A stretch of DNA of 64,000 bases from Erythroxylum novogranatense (Eukaryota; Streptophyta; Magnoliopsida; Malpighiales; Erythroxylaceae). The number at the start of each line of letters is the position of its first letter. Position 1 is the first letter of the stretch. The notes beneath the pieces were generated by a model. The model made no database searches. It was not told the origin of the DNA and worked only from the letters and a program-made list of their open reading frames with translations. The stretch covers positions 50,732,063 to 50,796,062 of the forward strand of contig CM057233.1 of assembly GCA_029891385.1 (NCBI GenBank). Reading direction: 5' to 3'. Shown here one piece after another: positions 33,190 through 42,894 of the stretch. A program made the position numbers and the translations under genes.

Positions 33190-33270
33190 GCTCAACTCTT
33201 AGCAAGTTCTCAAGAAGAAAGGAAAGGGTACGCTCAACTCTCAGCAAGTTCTCAAGAAGAAAGGAAAGGG
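33190..33270 (-). repeat. 39-bp direct repeat in probable 5' leader
   Basis: Two copies of a 39-bp block (33190-33228 and 33232-33270) differ by one base, with a 42-bp period. On the gene's strand they are pyrimidine-rich (CCCTTTCCTTTCTTCTTGAG), typical of plant 5' leaders. Confidence 0.9.
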
Positions 33271-33337
33271 GAACCCAAACTTAGAGACCAGTTGATATAG
33301 TAAACTATGGATGGAGGAGTAATTATTAAGCAGTAAT

Positions 33338-33350
33338 ATTATATATGTAT
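33338..33350 (-). promoter_or_regulatory. Candidate TATA region for the gene at 32794-33138
   Basis: Alternating TATATA sequence about 200 bp upstream of the start codon and upstream of the duplicated leader block. Confidence 0.4.
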
Positions 33351-33676
33351 ATATGATACGGAGGAAAAAGGGGAGGAATGAATGCAACAATCCTTGCCTT
33401 CTGCAAGCGATCGAGGGGATTGTATGTGTGTGTTGTGTGTAGACTTCAAGAAAGTGTTCTGTACATATTAATAAGAGGGACGACTTAGTTTACTTTTGGT
33501 TTCTGATATGACACGCAAGCGCAGCCGTCCTGACTTGGAAGAACCTGGAGCCGACCTACTGCTGTATCTGCTCTTCAAACTTCAAACTTTTCTCAAACAC
33601 TTTTAAGATCATAAACATGAATTTTATATATAAGGATTCATTTGGTATTTCTTTTTTTTTTATATATTATTTGAGT

Positions 33677-34188
33677 CAGTGTTTTAAAAATCGGACTGAA
33701 TCGGTCAATCGAACCGAAAAACTGAAGCATGAAACGGTCCGATTTAGTCCGTATTTTTTTGAGTGATTGACCCATTCATTTTACGGTCGGACCGGTAAAA
33801 ACTATTGAACCGGTAAGAGAAAGAATCGACCGGTCTATTTAAGATGTCTTGATTTTGGTGATTTCAATTTGAATAAATATTATAATTAGTATTCTTTTAA
33901 TCTTTTTGATGAAATATAATTAGTGAGCTTTATTATCTTACTTTTGTGTAATGTTAGTAAACTTAAATTTATATATATATATATATATTGATATTTGAAA
34001 GTTTAAGTTTATAATTAGATAAATAATTAAATAGTATGTTTAAAAATTATCTTATATATAGTATATAAAATAAAAATTTATATATTTATTAATTACCGGT
34101 TCGATCACGGTTAAATTCCGGTTAAATCATTGACCCTTGAATCAATTGCTTCTTCGATTTAATCACCAGTCCGATTTTTAAAACATTG
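33677..34188. mobile_element. hAT-like MITE, about 510 bp
   Basis: The ends read CAGTGTTTTAAAAATCGGAC at the left and the complement of CAATGTTTTAAAAATCGGAC at the right. A 19-bp stretch (33680-33698 and 34167-34185) is a perfect inverted repeat. The flanks ATTTGAGT (33669-33676) and GTTTGGGT (34189-34196) match at six of eight bases, fitting an 8-bp hAT duplication with two G/A changes. The inside is AT-rich with CCGGT-rich arms ('accggtaaaaactattgaaccgg') and no coding sequence. Confidence 0.82.
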
Positions 34189-34196
34189 GTTTGGGT

Positions 34197-34860
34197 ATAA
34201 AGATGAATTCCTTGAGATTAATTACAATAATAAGATAAAGATAATTAGTTGGCGATTTGATGAACCACTTGAAATGAGTTTGCTTTAAAGCAACTATTAC
34301 TGGCCCCATATTTATGTATGTCTGCGGCGAAAGATATGGTATTATCATCTTAATTCCATGCTACTGACTGACTTGTTTGTAAGTACAGGTTAGAAACTTC
34401 GTACTTCAATTCCCCAAATAAGCTGCGGCAGCCGGATGTTCTAGTGCTTATCGGTAACAAATAATTGAAATTCTTATCGCTCTCACAACTTTCCAGAATC
34501 CGGACATCATTATATTTTTATTCAATTTTAATTCTTCACAACGTCTAAAATAAACAAGCAATAAGCATGCCTTAATTTGCCAATAGAAATAAACAAAAAT
34601 ACTTTGCTTACTAGAGCAATAACAGAAAAATAATATTTTAATATAATAAAATAATTAATAAGATACTGAAGAAGAGGTGGATTTGGCTCAAGACAATGGA
34701 GAGGACTATTTTGAAGTAATCTCCGACAAAAAGTGACCCAAAACTTAAAAATTCGGACACTTCCAAAACTTACAAAATTCATATACCAAGATGGACGGTA
34801 GGAGATGTATCTATTAAAAATTGCAATAGACAAAAACCTAAAAGAGATAAGTTCATGAAT
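34197..34860. other. Intergenic DNA
   Basis: AT-rich sequence without recognisable features. The 101-codon minus-strand frame at 34528-34833 has no motif I recognise. Confidence 0.4.
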
Positions 34861-35420
34861 GTAACAGTAGAGGAAAATTAAAGATAACTAATATTATTGA
34901 CAAATTAAGATAGACAAGATTTAAATAGCTTGGATATATTAAGAAGAGACACTCAGACGTTTCAGTAATAAGATGCGAAAATATAGCATTTAGAGACTTT
35001 AAGAGAAAAAAAAAAGAGGTTTAAGAAAATTAAGAGTAGATGATCAGGATGACATATTAATTTTGGAACTTACCGAAGATATGCCTGTAATAGAAAATTT
35101 TGACATATTACGATTATAATAAAGGATCTCTTATAAAGAGATCCTTATAGTTCTCATAAGTCTTTTAAATCTTCCCTTTTGTAGTTAGTATATACTTATA
35201 AATAGGCAGTACTTACCTTTAAGAAATTTAGTCTAAGCTTTTACTATTATTATTATTATTATTATTATTATGATAATGATGATGATAATTAATTTTCTTC
35301 TCCTTCATGTGGATCATATGGATGCAGCCTCTTTGTTAGCTACGATCAAAGTTGCATACTATTAGACCTCTCTTTGCTTTTTAGCAAAATTTTTACTGAG
35401 AGTTGTTGTTGTTGTTGTAA
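34861..35420 (+). pseudogene. RTE-type LINE 3' end with simple-repeat tail
   Basis: One frame gives R-F-K-stop-L-G-Y-I-K-K-R-H-S-D-V-S-V-I-R-C-E-N near 34910-34985, the conserved RTE C-terminal block with a stop in place of Trp, followed by Lys/Arg-rich sequence and L-I-L-E-L-T-E-D-M. Downstream come an (ATT)n run near 35244-35272 and a terminal (TTG)n run at about 35402-35418, the tail type of plant RTE LINEs. The 5' end is truncated. Same family as 14690-15060. Confidence 0.75.
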
Positions 35421-35477
35421 TAGTATACCATCAAAATCAATTAAGTGAAAAGACACAACTCTTCACGGTGAATGGTT

Positions 35478-35790
35478 CACTACAAGAAAAGGAGTCTTTT
35501 TGCGTCATTTTTTAAACGTCGCAGAAAACCTTCTACGACGTCTATTAAAACGTCACAAAAAATATCGTAGATGGTGGGATAGGCAATAGGTATCTACGAC
35601 GTCTAATGGAAGACGTCGTGAAAGACAGATATTCTACAACGTTCAGGAAAATGTCAAAAAAGAACTTTATATTTCGCGGCATTAAGAGAAAACGTCACGG
35701 ATTGGTTTGTTTTAACGACGTTGGGAGGACATCGCAGAAAAGAGATATTCTGCAACGTCTGATTCAGCAAACGTCGTGGATTGTAAGATA
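35478..35790. mobile_element. Left terminus and subterminal repeats of a CACTA (En/Spm) transposon
   Basis: Starts CACTACAAGAAAAGG, the diagnostic CACTA terminal inverted repeat. About ten variants of ACGTCG/ACGACGTC/AACGTCAC follow in both orientations to about 35780, the expected subterminal transposase-binding repeats. The right end (complement TTTTCTTGTAGTG) was not found in the window, so the element is truncated or its end has been lost. Confidence 0.88.
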
Positions 35791-36299
35791 TTTATTAAAT
35801 ATAATTTTACCGAAAATTAATTTTTTTATAATAATTTTGGAAAATTTCTTAATAATGATTTAATATAAATTATAACTTTTTATTTGTTTTGATTTATCTG
35901 AATATTGGAATAATTTAAAAATTATTCAAATTTAATTATTAATTATTATTTTTCAATTTTCCAAAAATATTTAATTTAATAAATTTGAATTATAATTACT
36001 TTTTAATTTATTTTTTTAATTTTTGAAAAAATTATTTAATTATTTGCTAATTTAATATTTAACAAAATATTAAAATATTATTTATTTAATAACTATTAAA
36101 TATTATTTATGAAATAAATTTATTTAATAATTCATCAATTTTTTAATATATAATCAATTTTAATAATTATTCATGTATAACAAGAATTGAATACATGCAA
36201 ACAATTTATTATTTAATTGCAATTCTTAAACATGTCATAATACGATAATTAAAATAAACAAAACGTCATAAGTGTTTAATATATCAATATGAGTACATG
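35791..36299. other. Very AT-rich spacer inside CACTA element
   Basis: Almost entirely A and T. It lies between the subterminal repeats and the end of the minus-strand ORF1 remnant. No coding sequence. Confidence 0.7.
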
Positions 36300-37888
36300 T
36301 TTAGTCTAAACGAACATTATGTGTAGAACATAAAAGTTCCAAGACTTTTTTTTGTTGTTCGACTTGGGAAGTTAATCGATCATGCATTTCTTTAAATTGC
36401 TTAGTCAATTCATCGACTTGAGACTATAACCCCTAATTATCCCTCTTTGACTCCTCTAATTCATCTCGAAGTCTTTTTCTGACCGAAGTATTCCCTTGTG
36501 ATCGAGGCCCAATTCCTATGCCAACAATATAATCTGATCTAGTGCCCAAGACTTTGTTGCACACTTCATTCACTGTCATCGGATGACCTTGTTCTATTGA
36601 ATGTGTCATTTCATGACACATTAATTCCTGGAAAAGTAAGAATTAATTACATGCATATTCTCATTTAACAAATATTTGTAAATTAACTATGTACTCACTC
36701 ATTTTACTTTGCTTTCAACAATTGTCCATTGATCTTTGCTTTCATCATAATCAGTGTGATACCATAGCTACATCCGGTTACGCTCTTCTCCATCCTTGTC
36801 ACTCTGTTGTAAAAAATATATTACTAGTAATTATTTTCATAAATTTTTAAATGTCAATCAAAGTAAAATATAATTAAAATGATAATAACTCACAATCTCA
36901 TGTCGTATCGCTACAAAGGCCTTGGAGCCAAAGTTTGGTTGACATTTGACCGGACTCCTAGTCAATTTGGCTTTTTGACTTTTTTTTCTAATCATACACG
37001 TAGCAAAAGCTATTATAACATCTATAAATCACAAATCATAAATACTAAAATATATTTAGTTATCAAAGAAGTTGTGAAATAAAGCTTTTTTATCAAATAA
37101 AAACTAACATTTGTAGCTGATTGCTCCCAATACTCGCATAAATCCATCCACTCCGCCACTGCGATCAGAAAAATACGAGTATTGGGATTTATGCGAGTGA
37201 TGGATGTAATCAGAAAAAGGGATTTATGCGAGTATTGGGAGCAATCAGTGATGGTAAAATGCTTTTTTAAATTAGACCTTAGATCTTTAGACCTTAAAGC
37301 AAGAAACCTCTTCATAGCAGCATGTACTTCGTTGTCAGTCCTCATTCTCTTGACTTCCAACTTTTGTTGAAAAATATTATAAATTATTGGTCAACGCTTT
37401 AAGCATATGGAAAACACGTACTAATTGGATTGGTTTAGAATACTTACGTCTAACTTATCAAATGCAATGTCCAATTCCTCATCAGTAATTTTTGAAAAAT
37501 TTTTTTTTACAGGCAAAGAATTTTGGGATACCACACCAATCTCACTCGATAATTTAGCAAACTGTATGGAGTTGGTTGGTCGTCCTTCAGCAGGGGAGAT
37601 ATCTATCTCCAATCTTTTACCTATCGCCTTATTAATCTTTACTAATCCGTGTCCTTTCGTGACACCCCTTGTTTTTTTTGCATCAATCGTGGATCCTAAA
37701 ATAGCAAAGGAATAATTTATAATTAGAATATAACGATGTTGATAATGTGAGTTCTCTTGGTATTGCAATACGCTCAGAAGGTGCACGTGTGTGAGCTTGT
37801 ACCTGTGTAGGTGTAGGTGTAGGTGCAGGTGCAGGTGTCTAATCTTGTGATTATGGACGAGTATATGGCTCATTAGCTGCATTTCCAA
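36300..37888 (-). pseudogene. CACTA ORF1 (Transposase_24 / Ptta-En-Spm type), broken
   Basis: Reading leftwards, 37680-37440 encodes R-G-V-T-K-G-H-G-L...G-R-P-T-N...S-S-E-I-G-V-V and a following D-E-E-L-D-I-A-F-D-K-L-D. 37350-37090 gives A-E-W-M-D-L-C-E-Y-W-E. Near 36990-36890 another frame gives R-K-K-S-Q-K-A-K...G-S-K-A-F. 36610-36433 gives V-N-E-V-C-N-K-V-L-G-T-R...G-I-G-I-G-P. A coiled-coil-like tail lies at 36420-36310. This order matches the plant Transposase_24 domain of CACTA elements. The frame is broken between blocks, probably by introns as well as mutations, and by a templated insertion at 37118-37247. A (GGTGTA)n run at 37805-37838 gives an artificial His-Leu repeat at the N-terminus. 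The main TNP2-like transposase is not present. Confidence 0.82.
37118..37247. repeat. Perfect 28-bp inverted repeat with templated filler
   Basis: The 28 bp at 37118-37145 are the exact reverse complement of 37220-37247, with 74 bp between. The spacer also repeats 'tttatgcgagt', and 37197-37218 is the reverse complement of 38020-38041. It interrupts the ORF1 remnant. Confidence 0.9.
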
Positions 37889-37994
37889 TTAGCTGACAAT
37901 ACCACGACTGCAGTTGTGTAGGTACTAAGATACTTGGTGCAGCCTTATTCTTCCTCTTGGGTAGACCAGGTCCCATATGATTCACCTACATTCA

Positions 37995-38879
37995 CATCGA
38001 CATTAGTGCATAAATCACTTTTTCTGATTACATCCATCACTGTAAAGCCTTATCTATGATGTCTCTAATGCAATATCCATCAATAAGCAAATTAAACATT
38101 TTATTAACCTATGTCATTAACCAAAATTTCATCAGCTTTCACTTTCTCAACCTTGCAAACATCAATATCAATGAAAGCTTAATAGGAGCGAACACATTTT
38201 TCAGTCGTTTCATTAAATACATAAAAGTCATTCTCAAGTGCATAACTTCCATAACTGTTTACACACATATAACTAAGTAGATAAGAAACATAATTATTAA
38301 AGAAGTTTATTAGTCTTTACATTCATGTGAAGCAAAACAAGATAAATGGGGATAAATGTGAAGCAAAACAGAAATCTAATTATTGTAAATCAAATTATTG
38401 CCAATATAAAGTAAATAGGAATCTAAATTAGCATAATGACAAGATATTACCTTCTATATGGATTAATGAAGAGATAGATGATTGTGTCTTACTTTGTATT
38501 TGAATACAATATACAAAAACAATAGTTGAAAACAAGAAAACAAGAAAATAAGAAATTGATTTTTAATGAAGAGTTAGATGATTGAGAATGTATACAATGT
38601 GATGCCTACACCCTTGCCATCTATAAAAGAAGCACATGATTTACAATTTAAGGATTAACTATTCATTGGCATTACACACATTTAGGAGACAATAATATGT
38701 ATCAGCATAATATCTATTGTTCTGTTAACATGGCATTGTTGCATTCACTTTTAACATTGATGCATTCACTTTTAACATGGTTGTAAGGAAATGATTTGAT
38801 TGTAGTTTACAAGCCACCCAAAAATTAAACTTTAACTATTTATATATAATTTAAACCAATCCAAAATATCATTATTTTG
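37995..38879. other. Non-coding DNA between CACTA ORF1 and the SIRE-like element
   Basis: AT-rich, with no CACTA right end and no recognised gene. The small plus-strand frame at 38056-38280 has no features. The sequence is split by the SIRE-like insertion at 38885 and resumes at 56187. Confidence 0.45.
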
Positions 38880-38884
38880 CTTTT

Positions 38885-39884
38885 TGTTGAGTCAAAATGA
38901 CTTTACATAAATATGATTTTGATGAATAACAAAAAAGTAGTAAAAGTAGAAGCAAAATAGAAAACAGGCAGACGAAGAAATACAGACGCAGATTGAAAAA
39001 AACAGACGGAGAAGTAGAGACGCAGACTCAAGACAAAACGCAGACGTAGATGCAGACACAAAGTAAAACGCAGACGTAAAGTAAAACGCAGACGCAGACG
39101 TAGGCGCAAAGTCAAACACAGACGCAGACGCAGACGCAAAGTAAAACACAGACGCAGACGCAACAGTAAAGTGAAAAGCAAACGCAGACGCAAAAATATA
39201 GACGGAGAAAAGCAGACGCAGAATTCAAAAGAAGACACAAGAGTCAGTTCGAGTTAGTTACATAACTCAACTGATTAACCGTTTCTTTCAAGGTTTAAGA
39301 ATCAAGAATGAAGAAGCAGTTACAGACGAAGGCTATAAATATAAGTTGAAGTCAAAGATTGCAAAGTTAGCAAAAAAAAGGAAAAAGTTGAGATAATTGA
39401 TTTACGTACGCAAACTCTGTGCAAATTAACTGAGAGCTAGTTTTACTGTAACAAGTTTCAAATACTTTTGTAAGAAAGTAGTACAGATAGCCTGCAAAGG
39501 CTAAGAGTGAAAGAATACTGAGTGTAGAGACCTGAAGAGGCTCAGAAAGAATACTTGTATACGTTGAAGAGATAGTAAAATCTTAGAAAGAACTCTGAGG
39601 ACTGGATGTAGCCCACGGTTTGGGGTGAACCAGGATAAAATCGTTGTGTCAACTTCTCTCTACCCTATCTCTTTTAAAGTTCAAAGTTTTGTTATTATTT
39701 AACTTCTGAAACAAGTTTTCAAAGTTTTGATAGACTGGAACTTACTGAAGTTTCTGTAAAAGAACTTGTTTTTAACGAAACAGTTTTGGAAGAGTTTTCA
39801 AAAAGAGGAATACACAATTCAACCCCCCTTCTCGTGTATTCACTATCGTATTATAAGCATTGTACTAACGTGTGATTTACTTCA
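38885..39884 (+). repeat. 5' LTR of SIRE-like element
   Basis: TG...CA ends, exactly 1000 bp. 38955-39230 is a minisatellite of ACGCAG units with 'caaagtaaaac' inserts, differing in copy order from the 3' LTR. The TATA box CTATAAATATA lies at 39333-39343. Long minus-strand frames here only translate the minisatellite (Ser-Ala-Ser-Ala repeats). Confidence 0.93.
39333..39343 (+). promoter_or_regulatory. TATA box of SIRE-like LTR
   Basis: CTATAAATATA, conserved in the 3' LTR at 55630-55640. Upstream lies the ACGCAG minisatellite. Confidence 0.7.
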
Positions 39885-39886
39885 AT

Positions 39887-39902
39887 TGGTATCAAAGCTT
39901 GG
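39887..39902 (+). promoter_or_regulatory. Primer binding site of SIRE-like element
   Basis: TGGTATCAAAGCTTGG, two bases after the LTR. It differs from the usual TGGTATCAGAGC by one base (A for G), compatible with initiator tRNA-Met priming or a mutated copy. Confidence 0.8.
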
Positions 39903-40034
39903 TATCCAAGGATCACTGTAGCAAAGTGTGGATTAAAGATAATAGTAGAATCACATATATACATTGCAGAAGGTGCCTTAGTCACTAGACCTCCATCATT
40001 CAACGGTGAAGATTATCACTACTGGAAAGATAGA

Positions 40035-40805
40035 ATGCGGTTGTTCATAGAATTTACTCATGTCGACCTTTGGGATGTAATAGAGAATGGACCATATACA
40101 CCAATAGACGAAGATGGAAAGCTTATTCCACGGACCAGATGGACAGCTGATCAAAAGGCGAGAATTCAGCTTAACTCTAAAGCGAAGTTTTTCCTGACGT
40201 GTACCCTAAGCAAGAGTGAATATGACAAAGTTCACGGATGCGAAACTGCGAAGGAGATGTGGGATACACTGTCCATCGCTCATGAAGGCACAAACCAAGT
40301 CAAAGAATCCAAGATAAGCATTCTTGTGCACCCGTACGAGCTTTTCAAGATGAAGGATGAAGAATCTATTGATCAAATGTTTGGAAGATTTCAAACAATT
40401 GTCAATGGATTGAAAGCCCTTGGAAGAACGTACAATAATCAAGATCACGCACGAAAGATCTTAAGAAGTCTTCCGAAGAGCTGGAGACCAAAAGTTATAG
40501 CGGTGCAGGAAGCAAAGGACTTGAGCGTGCTAAAGCTTGACGAGTTGCTTGGATCACTGAAGATTCATGAAGTAGAGCTCGATGCTAAAGACAAGCCCAA
40601 ACGGGACAAGTCAATAAAGACTAAAAGCGGACGTAAGAACCACAAGACTCAAAGAAGGAGGAAGTCATCGAAAGCATTAAAGATAGAAGAATCGAAGAAT
40701 GATGACTCAAGCGAATCAGAACAGGAGTCAAGTGATGAAGATGACGAATTATCATTCATTTCCCGGAAGATAAGACGGATGTGGAAGAAGAAGTCCAAAG
40801 GAAGC
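40035..40805 (+). pseudogene. SIRE-like gag, N-terminal part, interrupted by element B
   Basis: The frame opens before the first ATG with R-P-P-S-F-N-G-E-D-Y-H-Y-W-K-D-R-M, the typical start of a copia gag, and carries the UBN2-type core (W-D-V-I-E-N-G, A-K-E-M-W-D-T-L, S-K-I-S-I-L, R-K-I-L-R-S-L-P). No upstream ATG is visible in frame, so the true start is unclear. A Lys-rich, then Ser/Glu/Asp-rich tail follows. The frame runs into the first bases of element B and stops there at 40841. The rest of gag resumes at 48613. Confidence 0.88.
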
Positions 40806-40810
40806 CAACC
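40806..40810. repeat. Target site duplication CAACC, left copy of element B
   Basis: CAACC directly precedes TGTAACATCC. The same five bases follow the far end at 48608-48612. Confidence 0.93.
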
Positions 40811-42874
40811 TGTAACATCCCACCCTCAATTGAAAGGGTAAAATAGTAAATTTGACATAGGATGGAATAGATTTGGAGTGCATAGGACTGTTCATGCATA
40901 ATAGGATTGGTCCACAGTCACAATTGTGCACAGGAACTTACTGTACATGCATACATGACATTCCCGGTTTTCGTGCCTAAGACAATTTTATTAGGATTAG
41001 TGTGATTTTTGGGTTTGGAAAATTATTCGGAGTGCGCTATCAAGTGTTTTACATTTTTAGGGATTTATGGAAATTTTTCTGGAATTTTTCGAGGTTCTTG
41101 CCCGGACCGGAAAATTTCAACTGACTGACTGAGTGAGCTAATTTGTACTGAAAAGGATTGCCTAATGGCATGAGATTAGTGGATAAATGATGATAGGGAA
41201 TTATTTTAGTGCCATGATTAGAGATTAATTGGGATTAGTACTTAATTAACTAGGATTAGCTTGATTTTGTCTTTTTTCCCTTTCTAATGCCAAGTGTCCT
41301 CTTCATTAAAGAAATTTGTCTCCTTATATTCATCACCTACGACTTTTTTAACGATCAATTGCTTGAGTCTCCCTTGTCATTTATGGCTATTCCTCTTAAG
41401 TGTATAAGTTTATCTTCTTGAAAGTTGAAAAAGGGTTATTTTAAAAGTGCAAAACTTCATCATCCGAAGGTGCCTTGTTCTCCTCTTTCGAATTTTCCTT
41501 TTACCTATCCCATATAAGAATTGTCTCCTTGGTTCCTTGCTTGCTCTTCTTCACACACAAACCAAGTTGAAGCTTTGAGTTGATGAGAACCTTTGGAATG
41601 CTTGTGAAGGTCAGAAAGTGAGGTGTTAACTTAGAAGTTGTGGAGAAATGAAAAGACTTGGAGAATTGATAGCTTGAACTTGTTTAAGGCATAACCGAGC
41701 GCCGATCGACCGACGTGACAAAGACTTTCCGATAATAGCTCGAAGTAAGATGAGTAACCTAGTTGGTTATCCCGATCTACATGTTTATGTGACTTGATTG
41801 CCCTACGGGATTACGTGGATTATATATGGCTTTTATTGACCGTGAATTGGGCATTAGACAACCGTAATTGGATGTACATTCGGATCGACCCATGGATGTG
41901 ATATATTATATTGACTTCCATTGGGCATGTGCATTCATGCACAAATGCATTAAATCGCTAAAAGAAAATTGTGAACCGAGACGCCATCGATCTTCGAACC
42001 GAGCCTAGAGCTCGACATACCGAAACGAGCCTCGAGCTCGAAGGAGATAATTCTCCCGCACGCGTCTACATCGAATCTCGTTTATCGCGCCGTCACAATA
42101 TCGTAATAAAACTGAAAAAAGAGTCACATATGCATTGCATCATTCTCGGATGAATATCTGAAATGGATAATTATTGTATTGCTTGACTTGATGATCAGAT
42201 TGTAAATGGATGACTACTTGTCTGTGGATTGCTTATACCGACCGTGATCTGTCTTATTATTCTGTAATTAAATATTGATCGTGACAATTGACCGTAATAT
42301 GAACTATGAATATTGATCGTATTAGTAGTACTAAGATCGTTTTATCTATCTGTAATTTGTTAGGTGATGCATGAATTGAGAGAACCATCGATGATGGTTT
42401 CTCATTGAGTTCGCAAACTCATCCAAAATTGCAATCTATTTTTCAGATTTGAAGAGTACCCGCTCGACGCGGAGTATGTCTCATGAGAGCAAGTGAAGGA
42501 TAGAGGTCGGGATCAGTTCGTGTCTGCATTAGTGTCTTACCAAATTATGTTCCGCAATCAATGTATAACAATGCTTTGTATTTAGACTAAACCCATTGTG
42601 GTGTTATTGTTTTTACACATTGACAATTGCATTATTGTTGCCTGACTGTAATGAGTGTTGATTGTTTGTAATAACTGGAAATAGTTTATTGTGCTCATGG
42701 GCTTAAATTACTTACTGTTTTTACCGTTGTTTCTATCGGGCTAATGTATGTTATTAAAAAAAAAGTATACCAAGTTTTACCGACCAATTGATGTAGTACG
42801 CCACCCTCGTGGGGCACGGACTCGGATATCACCAACGATATCGGGTTCGGGTCACTCGGGAGTGGGGTGTTACA
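40811..42874 (+). repeat. 5' LTR of element B
   Basis: 2064 bp. TATA-like CATATAAG at 41511-41518. A GC-rich patch at 41999-42041 holds two copies of CGAGCCTAGAGCTCGA-like sequence. It matches the 3' LTR closely to about 41600 and again after 42530, but between these there are many small differences. It ends AGTGGGGTGTTACA. Confidence 0.92.
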
Positions 42875-42880
42875 TTTAGG

Positions 42881-42894
42881 TGGTATCGAGCCCA
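42881..42894 (+). promoter_or_regulatory. Primer binding site of element B, one base short
   Basis: TGGTATCGAGCCCA equals the element A site TGGTATCAGAGCCCA with the A of CAG missing. The spacing from the LTR end is six bases. Confidence 0.85.

Noticed and set aside
36879..37082. Plus-strand 67-codon frame
   Set aside because: Antisense shadow of the CACTA ORF1 block that reads R-K-K-S-Q-K-A-K and G-S-K-A-F on the minus strand.
38892..39238. Minus-strand frames with Ser-Ala-Ser-Ala and Leu-Arg-Leu-Arg repeats
   Set aside because: Antisense translation of the ACGCAG minisatellite in the LTR; the same appears in the 3' LTR at 55200-55483.
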